Assembly (NCBI GenBank): GCA_937890735.1
Contig: CALACZ010000162.1
Coordinates: forward strand, 1 to 22,947
Direction of reading: 5' to 3'
Origin: an uncultured Bacillota bacterium
Lineage (GTDB): Bacteria; Bacillota; Clostridia; Oscillospirales; Oscillospiraceae
Length of the DNA: 22,947 nucleotides
Below are positions 14,316-21,049 of the stretch, one piece after another (position 1 is the first letter of the stretch; each line of letters begins with the position of its first letter). Position numbers and translations under genes: made by a program. The notes beneath the pieces were generated by a model. It was not told the origin of the DNA. It made no database searches and saw only the letters and a list, made by a program, of their open reading frames with translations.

Positions 14316-14861
14316 ATGAAACTCATGATCGCCTCCGACATCCACGGCTCGGCATATTACTGCACGCGGATGCTGGAACAATTTGAAAAGGAAAACGCCG
14401 AACGGCTCATCCTGCTCGGCGACGTGCTCTATCACGGACCGCGCAACGATCTGCCGCGCGACTACGCGCCCAAGCAGGTCATTGCGCAGCTCAACCCGCT
14501 GGCGGACAAAATTCTCGCCGTGCGCGGTAACTGCGACTGCGAGGTCGATCAGATGGTGCTGAGCTTCCCGGTGCTGGCGGATTACGGCGTGCTGTTTTTG
14601 AACGGAAAAACGGTCTACCTCACGCACGGGCACATCATAAACCGCGAAAAGCCCATCCCGTTCATCCAGGGCGGCATTCTGCTGCACGGGCACACGCACA
14701 TCCCCGCCTGCGAGGACTGCGGCGGGTTCTGGTATCTGAATCCCGGCTCGGTCTCCATCCCAAAAAACGGCTCGGCGCACAGCTACATGATCTGGGAGGA
14801 CGGCACGTTCCTCTGGAAGGACGTCGAGACGGGCGAGACGTGGCAGGAGCACAAATTCTGA
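14316..14861 (+). CDS. yfcE: YfcE-type metallophosphodiesterase
   Basis: A 181-residue calcineurin-like phosphoesterase close in length and motifs to E. coli YfcE (184 residues), which hydrolyses phosphodiesters in a Mn2+-dependent way; its native substrate is uncertain. Metal ligands can be placed as Asp8 and His10 (SDIHG), Asp36 (GDVLYHGPRNDLP), Asn72 (GNCD), His104 (THGH) and His126/His128 (GHTH). The GPRNDLP stretch is typical of this subfamily. I use the ATG at 14316, with AAGGAAG just upstream; an earlier in-frame ATG lies inside the preceding gene. Probably in one transcript with the flavoprotein. Confidence 0.93.
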   Translation: MKLMIASDIHGSAYYCTRMLEQFEKENAERLILLGDVLYHGPRNDLPRDYAPKQVIAQLNPLADKILAVRGNCDCEVDQMVLSFPVLADYGVLFLNGKTVYLTHGHIINREKPIPFIQGGILLHGHTHIPACEDCGGFWYLNPGSVSIPKNGSAHSYMIWEDGTFLWKDVETGETWQEHKF

Positions 14862-14877
14862 AGATTTCTAAAATTTC

Positions 14878-14901
14878 CCGCCGGAGTGACGCACCCGGCG
14901 G
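14878..14901. other. Hairpin after yfcE
   Basis: CCGCCGG (14878-14884) and CCGGCGG (14895-14901) form a 7-bp GC stem. There is no T-run after it on the + strand, so it is at best a weak terminator of the yfcE transcript. It lies in the spacer of the lipoprotein promoter. Confidence 0.35.
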
Positions 14902-14908
14902 AAACTAT

Positions 14909-14916
14909 GTTATACT
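14909..14916 (+). promoter_or_regulatory. Extended -10 promoter of the lipoprotein gene
   Basis: TATACT (14911-14916) is preceded by TG at 14908-14909, giving an extended -10. No good -35 lies at the expected distance; the position falls within the GC hairpin. The ribosome binding site GGGGGATGAG and the ATG at 14944 follow. Confidence 0.5.
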
Positions 14917-14943
14917 GGCAAAAAACGATCGGGGGATGAGAAA

Positions 14944-16383
14944 ATGAAGCGTATGATGGCAATGCTCCTCGCGCTGGCGCTGCTTGCCGTGCTGCTGACC
15001 GGCTGCGCCGTAAAGCTGCCGGAGGACGACGCGGCGCAGCCGCCGCAGAACCCGGAACGCGCGGCGGCGGAGGAGGTAGTCCAGCCGGCGGTCGAAGAGC
15101 CCGCCGAACCGGCGAAAGAGACGCGCTCGGCGCAGGAGCTTCTGGACGTGTACCTCGGGCGCGATAACGCCCCGGCGCAGGCGGCTGAGGAGCTGCTGGA
15201 GCAGCCGGAAGAGGCGGCGGCGCTGGCGATCCGGGAGCTGCTCGCGCTGCCGGAGGGGTCTTTATATGACGCGGCGGACGGGGAAACCGAAACGGGCAAG
15301 CTCTATCGGCTCTTCACCCGCGCGCTCGCGGGCGACACGATCCGCTGGAACGCGGACGAGAGCGAATACTTAAACGGCAATCTGAGTGAAAGCACCAGCA
15401 GCGTGACCGATCTGCTGACGAGCTATTTCTTCTTTGTGGCGGCACATTACCGCGAGGACGGCATGGCGTGGCTGGATGAAAATATGCCCGTCTCCGCGAG
15501 CGCGCTGCGCGCCGCGTGGGACGCCGACTATTCGCTGCGGCTGGCGATGACGCCGTGCAGTTCCATCACGAACGGCGGCGTGCTGGAAAATGCCAAGCGC
15601 GTCTTTGCCGCCGCGCTGCGGCACGACACAAAGGCGCTGACGGAGTATGGCTATCTGGGGCTGCTGCCCGCGTGGCAGCTTGACACGAGCGGCGAGTGGA
15701 CGCTTTCGCAGGATGACAGCGGCGTGGTGACGCTGCAATTGGCGTCCGGCGCGCTGCGCTATACGCCCGGCGCGGCGGAACAGCAGTCGCGCTTTGCCGG
15801 GTACGGCATGGTGGAATATGTGCCGCAGGACGGTGATACGCAGCGGATGCAGGCGGTCGGCTACGGCGCGGAAGCGGCTGATCTGACGGATTATTCACAG
15901 CCGCTGCGCGACGGCGAGGTGACGCTTTCAAACGGCGTGCAGCTCGGCATGGACTATGAAACGGTGCTGGCGGTGCTCGGAGACGGCGCGCAGGTGCTCT
16001 CCAGCGGCGGGCTGGAAGCTGACGGCGTGGAGTACGGCTTTTATCAGGGCGACGGGCTCGTGCGTCGGCTGTACAGCATCAGCTACCGGCTGGCGGAGGA
16101 TACCTGGCTCGGCAAAACGGCGCAGCTCGCCGCGCCGCGCGAGATCCGCCTCGGCGATACGATGCAGAGCGTGTTCGACAAAATTCCCGGCGATACCGAG
16201 CTGCGGCAGTGGGAGTTTCAGGACGTGTACGGTCCGAACGACGACGGCAGCGCCGCGAATCTGCAATTTGTGGCAGGCAGCTTCTACAGCCTCAATCTGA
16301 CGACCTCCGGCGGGCAAACAGTCTCCATCGCCTTCGCCCGCGCGGACAATACGGTCAAGTGGATCGACATCATGGCAGACTAA
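14944..16383 (+). CDS. Predicted lipoprotein of unknown function
   Basis: I do not recognise this 479-residue protein. Residues 1-20 form a lipoprotein signal peptide with the lipobox LTGC and Cys21 as the lipidated residue, so it should be anchored on the outer face of the membrane. Residues about 22-65 are Ala/Glu/Pro-rich, a likely disordered stalk. A globular part follows. Near the C-terminus, two segments, one starting around GVQLGMDYETVLAVLGDG and one around IRLGDTMQSVFDKIPGD, look like related repeats of the BamE/SmpA type (short helix-strand units after LG-D/M). That similarity is by eye only. It has its own promoter, and HicA/HicB follow with a separate promoter. Confidence 0.8.
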   Translation: MKRMMAMLLALALLAVLLTGCAVKLPEDDAAQPPQNPERAAAEEVVQPAVEEPAEPAKETRSAQELLDVYLGRDNAPAQAAEELLEQPEEAAALAIRELLALPEGSLYDAADGETETGKLYRLFTRALAGDTIRWNADESEYLNGNLSESTSSVTDLLTSYFFFVAAHYREDGMAWLDENMPVSASALRAAWDADYSLRLAMTPCSSITNGGVLENAKRVFAAALRHDTKALTEYGYLGLLPAWQLDTSGEWTLSQDDSGVVTLQLASGALRYTPGAAEQQSRFAGYGMVEYVPQDGDTQRMQAVGYGAEAADLTDYSQPLRDGEVTLSNGVQLGMDYETVLAVLGDGAQVLSSGGLEADGVEYGFYQGDGLVRRLYSISYRLAEDTWLGKTAQLAAPREIRLGDTMQSVFDKIPGDTELRQWEFQDVYGPNDDGSAANLQFVAGSFYSLNLTTSGGQTVSIAFARADNTVKWIDIMAD

Positions 16384-16400
16384 AAATGTATGGTATTTCC

Positions 16401-16419
16401 CCAGAAAATCTGGTATAAT
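16401..16419 (+). promoter_or_regulatory. hicAB promoter with overlapping inverted repeat
   Basis: TATAAT (16414-16419) is a perfect -10 and is extended by TGG at 16411-16413. CCAGA (16401-16405) and TCTGG (16409-16413) form an inverted repeat with a three-base spacer abutting the -10. The hexamer TGGTAT also occurs at 16391-16396 and 16411-16416. This is a plausible autoregulatory operator, but the short HicB here has no visible DNA-binding domain. Confidence 0.6.
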
Positions 16420-16442
16420 AGTCACGATGAGGGGGCGATGGC

Positions 16443-16706
16443 ATGGGTCAATACGAAAAACTGCTCCTCGCGCTGATGAGCGGCACGAAGGACAGGGACG
16501 TTCGGTTTTCCGACCTTCGGTTGATTCTCGACCGTCTGGGCTTTGACTGCCGCGTGCGGGGCGACCATTTCATCTACACGCGCGACGGCGTGGATGAGAT
16601 CATCAACGTTCAGCCGAACGGGAGTAAAGCGAAGCCTTATCAGTGCAAACAAGTTCGTCAACTGGTCCTGAAGTACGATTTAGGGGGTGCTTTGAATGAA
16701 ATATGA
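16443..16706 (+). CDS. hicA: HicA family mRNA interferase toxin
   Basis: Toxin of a type II toxin-antitoxin pair; HicA proteins have a double-stranded-RNA-binding-like fold and cleave mRNA. The 87 residues start YEKLLLALMSGTKDRDVRFSDL and contain RGDHFIYTRDG with His42, the catalytic His of the family in its usual G-(S/D)-H setting, then EIINVQPNGSKAKPYQCKQV, all typical. It is preceded by a GGGGG-rich ribosome binding site and overlaps hicB by 11 bases, the standard toxin-first order. Confidence 0.93.
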   Translation: MGQYEKLLLALMSGTKDRDVRFSDLRLILDRLGFDCRVRGDHFIYTRDGVDEIINVQPNGSKAKPYQCKQVRQLVLKYDLGGALNEI

Positions 16707-16902
16707 GACCATCCTGTATTGGAGCGAGGCGGATAACGCCTATATCGCCGAAGTCCCGGAGCTTGCCGGGTGCATGGCGGACGGCGCGTCGATGCCGGAG
16801 GCTCTGCACAACGTCCAGATCGTGGCGCAGGAGTGGATCGACACCGCGCGTGCGCTCGGGCGCGACATCCCCATCCCGAAGGGGCGCTTGCAGTACGCCT
16901 GA
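16696..16902 (+). CDS. hicB: HicB family antitoxin (short form)
   Basis: Antitoxin that binds and neutralises HicA. The 68 residues cover the partial RNase-H-like HicB fold (MKYETILYWSEADNAYIAEVPELAGC, then a helix EALHNVQIVAQEWIDTARA and IPIPKGRL). Longer HicB proteins add a C-terminal HTH or ribbon-helix-helix domain for operator binding; this one ends before any such domain. It begins 11 bases inside hicA, with GGGGGTG upstream, so translation is probably coupled. A bidirectional terminator follows. Confidence 0.93.
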   Translation: MKYETILYWSEADNAYIAEVPELAGCMADGASMPEALHNVQIVAQEWIDTARALGRDIPIPKGRLQYA

Positions 16903-16917
16903 CCGATTTGATAAACG

Positions 16918-16949
16918 AAAAAGCGCTCCGCTTTAGCGGAGCGCTTTTC
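16918..16949. terminator. Bidirectional intrinsic terminator
   Basis: The perfect 12-bp stem AAAGCGCTCCGC (16920-16931) with its complement (16936-16947) encloses the loop TTTA, with A-run and T-run on the two sides. It ends the hicAB transcript on the + strand and the dnaK transcript on the - strand; the dnaK stop is at 16958. Confidence 0.9.
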
Positions 16950-16957
16950 TATTGTTA

Positions 16958-18757
16958 TCAGTCGTCTACGGATTCAAATTCCGCGTCCATCGCGTCGTCA
17001 TCGCTTGCCTCGGGATTTTGCTGCGCGGTGTCGGCGGCGCGGTAGGGGGCGTCGGCGACGTGGAGGTCGGTGAGGAGGGCTTCCAGCGCGTCGGCGCTTT
17101 GCGTCATGGCGGCTGGGTCGCGCGATTTGACGGCGCGGCGCACGGCTTTGACAGCTTCGGCAACGCGCGCCTTTTCCTCGCGCGAGGCGCTGCGGTCCAG
17201 CCCGCCCGCGCGGTAGAGCAGCTGCTCGCAGCGGTCGCGCACGGTGGCTTCCTCGCGGAGCTTTGCGTCCTCGGCGGCGTACTGCTGCGCGTCGCGCACG
17301 GCGCGGTCGATCTCCGCCTGCGACATATTGGACGTCGCTGTGATGGTGATCTCCTGCGCTTTGCCCGTGGCAAGATCCTTTGCCGAGACGTTCACGATGC
17401 CGTTTGCGTCGATGGAGAACGTGACCTCGATCTGCGGCACGCCCCGCATGGCGCGGCGGATGCCCGTGAGCTGGAAGCGCCCGAGCTCCTTGTTCTGGTG
17501 CGCCATAGGGCGCTCGCCCTGCAAAACGTGCACGTCCACGGAGCTCTGGAAGTTGGACGCGGTGGTAAAAATTTGGCTCTTGCGGATGGGCAGCGTGGTA
17601 TTGCGCTCGATGATGCGCGTGCACACGCCGCCGAGCGTCTCGATGCCGAGCGACAGCGGCGTCACGTCCAGCAGCAGTAAGCCCTTCACGCTTCCCGACA
17701 GCACGCCGCCCTGCAGGCACGCGCCCATGGCGACGCATTCGTCGGGGTTGATGCCCTTAAAGGGCAGCGAGCCGGTGATGGTCTGGACCAGATCCTGCAC
17801 CGCCGGGATGCGGCTGGAGCCGCCCACCATCAGCACCTTGCGGATCTGTGACACGCTCACGCCGGAGTCGTTGATCGCCTGATTGACCGGCTCGCGCGTC
17901 GCCTGCACGAGGTGATAGGTGAGGTCGTTGAATTTTGCCCGCGTGAGCGGGATGTCCATGTGCAGCGGGCCGTCGCGTCCGACGGTGATATACGGCAGCT
18001 CCACGGTGGTGGCGGTCACGGACGACAGCTCGATCTTCGCCTTCTCCGCCGCCTCGCGGATGCGCTGAAGCGCCGCGGGGTCGCGCGAGAGGTCGATGTG
18101 GTGCTGCTTTTTGAACTCCGCGAGCAGGTACTGCATGATGCACTCGTCAAAATCGTCGCCGCCGAGGTGGTTGTTGCCCGCCGTCGCCAGCACTTCAATG
18201 ACGCCCGACGAAATATCCAGAATGGACACGTCGAACGTGCCGCCGCCGAGGTCATAGACCATGATCTTCTGCTCGGCTTCCTTATCTACGCCGTAGGCGA
18301 GGGCGGCGGCGGTCGGCTCGTTGATGATGCGCTGGACGTTCAGGCCCGCGATCTTGCCGGCGTCTTTCGTCGCCTGCCGCTGCGCGTCGGTAAAATAGGC
18401 GGGGACGGTGATGACTGCCTCCGTGACCGGCTCGCCGAGATAGCTCTCGGCGTCCTTTTTGAGCTTTTGCAGGATCATTGCCGAGATTTCCTGCGGGGCA
18501 TATTTGTGCCCGTCAATGTTCACGCGGTAGGATGTTCCCATCTGACGCTTGATAGAGGTGATGGTGCGGTCGTGATTTGTGACTGCCTGGCGCTTGGCGA
18601 GGCTGCCGACCATGCGCTCGCCCGTTTTGGAGAACGCCACGACCGACGGCGTGGTGCGCCCGCCCTCGGCGTTGGGGATGATGACCGGCTCGCCGCCCTC
18701 CATCACTGCCACGCACGAGTTCGTCGTGCCGAGGTCGATGCCGATGATCCTGGACAT
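16958..18757 (-). CDS. dnaK: Hsp70 chaperone DnaK
   Basis: ATP-dependent Hsp70 chaperone, cytosolic, working with a J-protein and a nucleotide exchange factor. It has 599 residues. The nucleotide-binding domain shows GIDLGTTNSCVAV at the start, VPAYFTDAQRQATKDAGKIAGL, INEPTAAALAYG, YDLGGGTFDVSIL and VGGSSRIPAVQ. The linker LLLLDVTPLSLGIE and the substrate domain follow, ending in a DAEFESVDD tail. Some normally conserved positions differ: GSVKG before the linker where GDVKD or GEVKD is usual, and TGIRRAMRGVPQ where GIPPAPRGVPQ is usual. It stands outside any hrcA-grpE-dnaJ cluster, 23 bases after a J-domain gene, so it may be a second, dedicated DnaK. AAGGAGGGA precedes the ATG. Confidence 0.95.
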   Translation of the reverse strand: MSRIIGIDLGTTNSCVAVMEGGEPVIIPNAEGGRTTPSVVAFSKTGERMVGSLAKRQAVTNHDRTITSIKRQMGTSYRVNIDGHKYAPQEISAMILQKLKKDAESYLGEPVTEAVITVPAYFTDAQRQATKDAGKIAGLNVQRIINEPTAAALAYGVDKEAEQKIMVYDLGGGTFDVSILDISSGVIEVLATAGNNHLGGDDFDECIMQYLLAEFKKQHHIDLSRDPAALQRIREAAEKAKIELSSVTATTVELPYITVGRDGPLHMDIPLTRAKFNDLTYHLVQATREPVNQAINDSGVSVSQIRKVLMVGGSSRIPAVQDLVQTITGSLPFKGINPDECVAMGACLQGGVLSGSVKGLLLLDVTPLSLGIETLGGVCTRIIERNTTLPIRKSQIFTTASNFQSSVDVHVLQGERPMAHQNKELGRFQLTGIRRAMRGVPQIEVTFSIDANGIVNVSAKDLATGKAQEITITATSNMSQAEIDRAVRDAQQYAAEDAKLREEATVRDRCEQLLYRAGGLDRSASREEKARVAEAVKAVRRAVKSRDPAAMTQSADALEALLTDLHVADAPYRAADTAQQNPEASDDDAMDAEFESVDD

Positions 18758-18780
18758 ATCCGTCCCTCCTTTCTGAAAAA

Positions 18781-19434
18781 CTAACTGTTGGTGCTGCCGA
18801 AGCCGCGCGTATTCTGCTGCGGCGCGGTCGTGCCGGACGGCTGTTCGGACGAGCTGTCGTAATAGTCGCTGTAATAATTGCTGTAGGGATCGTAGACGTC
18901 ACCGCCGTAATCGTAGCCCGACGTGAGGCGGTAGCCGCAGCCGCCGAAAAGCGTCAGGATGAGCTGTATGACGAGGTAGATCGTCAAGATCCGCCACAAA
19001 AGCCCGCCGCGGCGGCGCGTGCGGTGGTACGTCCACTGATAGGGGTTCTGCCCATTGGGATTTTGCCTGTTCTGGCGCTGCTCCTCCGCGCCGTCCCCAA
19101 AGCCGCCGAAATGCACCCAGTACTGCGTGCCGTCCGCGTCGCGGAAGAAGCTGAACGGGTCATAGGACTGCTGGTCGGGGCGCTGCTGATAGGTCGTCTG
19201 ATACGTCTGCCACGTCTGCTGCTGCGCCTGCTGTGCCTGCTGGCGGCGGTAGGCGTCGGGATTCTTGATGAGGTCATATGCCTCGTTGATCTCGTTCATG
19301 CGGCGCGCTGCCTCGGCGTCGCCGGGGTGCAGGTCGGGGTGGTACTGCTTGGCAAGACGGCGGTATGCCTGCTTGATCTGCTCTGCGTCCGCGTTGTGCG
19401 AAACACCGAGGATCTGATACGGATCGCCGCTCAT
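18781..19434 (-). CDS. Membrane-anchored J-domain protein (DnaJ-like)
   Basis: J-domain co-chaperone, not a full DnaJ. Of its 217 residues, about 3-62 form a J domain (DPYQILGVSHNADAEQIKQ, HPD at 32-34, NEINEAYDLI). A Gln-rich stretch (65-90) follows, then a segment with PFSFF and GGFGDG (93-115), an Arg-rich RTRRRGG just before one predicted transmembrane helix (145-165), and a Tyr/Ser-rich tail. No zinc-finger or DnaJ C-terminal substrate domain is present. The J domain lies on the Arg-rich side of the helix, so it should face the cytosol. The start at 19434 has AGGGG upstream; a GTG at 19443 is also in frame. It precedes dnaK and probably recruits it to the membrane (inference). Confidence 0.88.
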   Translation of the reverse strand: MSGDPYQILGVSHNADAEQIKQAYRRLAKQYHPDLHPGDAEAARRMNEINEAYDLIKNPDAYRRQQAQQAQQQTWQTYQTTYQQRPDQQSYDPFSFFRDADGTQYWVHFGGFGDGAEEQRQNRQNPNGQNPYQWTYHRTRRRGGLLWRILTIYLVIQLILTLFGGCGYRLTSGYDYGGDVYDPYSNYYSDYYDSSSEQPSGTTAPQQNTRGFGSTNS

Positions 19435-19466
19435 GCCTGTCACCCCTTTTCGTAATTTCAGTGCTT

Positions 19467-19472
19467 ATTATA
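19467..19472 (-). promoter_or_regulatory. -10 element for the J-protein/dnaK unit
   Basis: On the - strand, TATAAT (19467-19472) lies about 35 bases before the J-protein start. The -35 region is poor (CACAAT at 17 bases). No CIRCE inverted repeat (TTAGCACTC-N9-GAGTGCTAA) is present, so HrcA control is not indicated. Confidence 0.6.
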
Positions 19473-19528
19473 CAAAGTTTTCGGAAGAAATTGTGAATCA
19501 AATAAAAACAATACGATAACAAACCGAT

Positions 19529-19565
19529 AAAAAACGCGCGGAAGAAGCTCTTCCACGCGTTTTTT
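19529..19565 (-). terminator. Intrinsic terminator after pepD
   Basis: The stem ACGCG/CGCGT plus GGAAGA/TCTTCC, with one mismatch and the loop AGC (19534-19560), is flanked by A6 and T6 runs. It lies 20 bases after the pepD stop on the - strand and separates that unit from the J-protein/dnaK unit. Confidence 0.85.
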
Positions 19566-19584
19566 CTGCGGTTTGGACTGCGTT

Positions 19585-21033
19585 TTATGCTTTGAGTTCC
19601 TTCAAAACGCCGGTGAGGTACTGCCACGTCCGGGCGACGGACGAAATGCTCATGCGCTCGCGCGGGGTGTGGATGTCCTTGAGGTCAGGACCGAACGACA
19701 CCGCGTCCAGCCCCGGGAGCTTCCCGGACAGCAGCCCGCACTCGAGCCCCGCGTGGATGGCTTCCACCTTCGGCTCATGCCCGTACTGCGCGGCAAACAC
19801 GCGCACCATCACGTCGCGCAGCGGCGACTCGCGGCGATACTCCCACGCCGGGTAGCTGCCGGTGACCGTCGCCGTGCCGTCCAGCCCCTCGCACAGCAGG
19901 CGGATGCGTGTGAGCAGCATCTGCTTCTGCGAGGCAACGGAGCTGCGCACACTGAACGTGCCGGTGAGCCTGCCGTTTTCCACGCGGAAAATGCCGAGAT
20001 TGTCCGACGTCTGCACCAGCCCCGGAATGTCCATGCTCATTGCCGCCACGCCGTTCGGCGCAAGGCAGAGGAACGCGCACACGCGGCGCGTGGAGTGCTC
20101 GGTGAGCGCCTGACCGGCTTTGCCCTCCGGCGTGAGCGTGAGGGTGATGTTGGGGTCGGCAACGGCATATTCCGCGCGCAGGATGCGCTGCATTTCAAAG
20201 AGCACCGCCTGCGCCTTTTCAAAATCGGCTTCCGCCAGCGCGAGCACCGCCTCGGCGTGCGAGGGGATGGCGTTCGCCTTCATGCCGCTCACCGCGGACA
20301 CGATGCGCATCGGGAGGCGCTCAAACAGCGCCTGCAAAACGCGCCCCAGCAGCACGACGGCGCTGGCGCGCCCCTTGTTGATCTCCGCGCCGGAGTGCCC
20401 GCCGACGAGATCGGAGATCACGAGGCGGTACGCATTCCACTCGCACGGCTCGACGTCCAGCTCAATGTCCACCAGCGAGTCCGCGCCGCCCGCGCAGCTC
20501 ACGGTGAGGACGCCCTCCTCCTCGGAGTCGATGTTGAGCAGCCGCCTGCCCGCAAGCAAACTGCCGTCCAGCGCGATCGCGCCCTCCATGCCGGTCTCCT
20601 CGTCGATGGTGAACACGGCTTCGAGCGCCGGGTGCTCCAGATCGGAGCTGTCCAGCACTGCCAGCGCCATGGCAACGGCGATGCCGTCGTCACCGCCGAG
20701 CGTCGTGCCCTCGGCGGATACCCAGTCACCGTCCACGCGGAGCTTTAAGGGCTCTTTTTCCATGTCCAGCGTGCAGCCGGGCTCTTTTTCGGCGACCATG
20801 TCCAGATGCCCCTGAAGAATGACCGTGGGCGCGGCTTCATGGCCGGGCGTGGCGGGCTTATAGATAATGACGTTGCCGACCTCATCCTGATGGACGCGCA
20901 GTCCGCGCTCTTTTGCAAAGCGGACGCAGAAATCGCTGATGGCGGCGGTGTTGCCCGAGCCGTGCGGGATATTGCACAGCGTCTCAAACCACGAAAAGAC
21001 CGACGCGGGCTGCAAATGACCCAAAACAGACAT
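19585..21033 (-). CDS. pepD: Cytosolic nonspecific dipeptidase / aminoacyl-histidine dipeptidase (M20C)
   Basis: Zinc-dependent dipeptidase of family M20C that hydrolyses a range of dipeptides, including Xaa-His. It has 482 residues, the family length. LQGHLDMV gives His76 and Asp78, TTLGGDDGIAVA the bridging Asp115, and DEETGMEGA the catalytic Glu145 and ligand Glu146. IDSEEEG, GGHSGAEINKGR and the C-terminal HAGLECG ligand His follow. I start at the ATG at 21033, with GAGGAGGA upstream; the 57 codons before it are the out-of-frame end of the flavodiiron gene. It lies 16 bases downstream of that gene, in the same transcript. Confidence 0.95.
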   Translation of the reverse strand: MSVLGHLQPASVFSWFETLCNIPHGSGNTAAISDFCVRFAKERGLRVHQDEVGNVIIYKPATPGHEAAPTVILQGHLDMVAEKEPGCTLDMEKEPLKLRVDGDWVSAEGTTLGGDDGIAVAMALAVLDSSDLEHPALEAVFTIDEETGMEGAIALDGSLLAGRRLLNIDSEEEGVLTVSCAGGADSLVDIELDVEPCEWNAYRLVISDLVGGHSGAEINKGRASAVVLLGRVLQALFERLPMRIVSAVSGMKANAIPSHAEAVLALAEADFEKAQAVLFEMQRILRAEYAVADPNITLTLTPEGKAGQALTEHSTRRVCAFLCLAPNGVAAMSMDIPGLVQTSDNLGIFRVENGRLTGTFSVRSSVASQKQMLLTRIRLLCEGLDGTATVTGSYPAWEYRRESPLRDVMVRVFAAQYGHEPKVEAIHAGLECGLLSGKLPGLDAVSFGPDLKDIHTPRERMSISSVARTWQYLTGVLKELKA

Positions 21034-21049
21034 CGTGCGTTCCTCCTCG

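Noticed and set aside
19435..19528. CIRCE (HrcA) operator upstream of the J-protein/dnaK unit
   Set aside because: No GAGTGCTAA-type inverted repeat is present in the interval.
19573..20748. 391-codon + strand open frame opposite pepD
   Set aside because: It is antisense to a gene with all catalytic motifs and has shadow-like composition.
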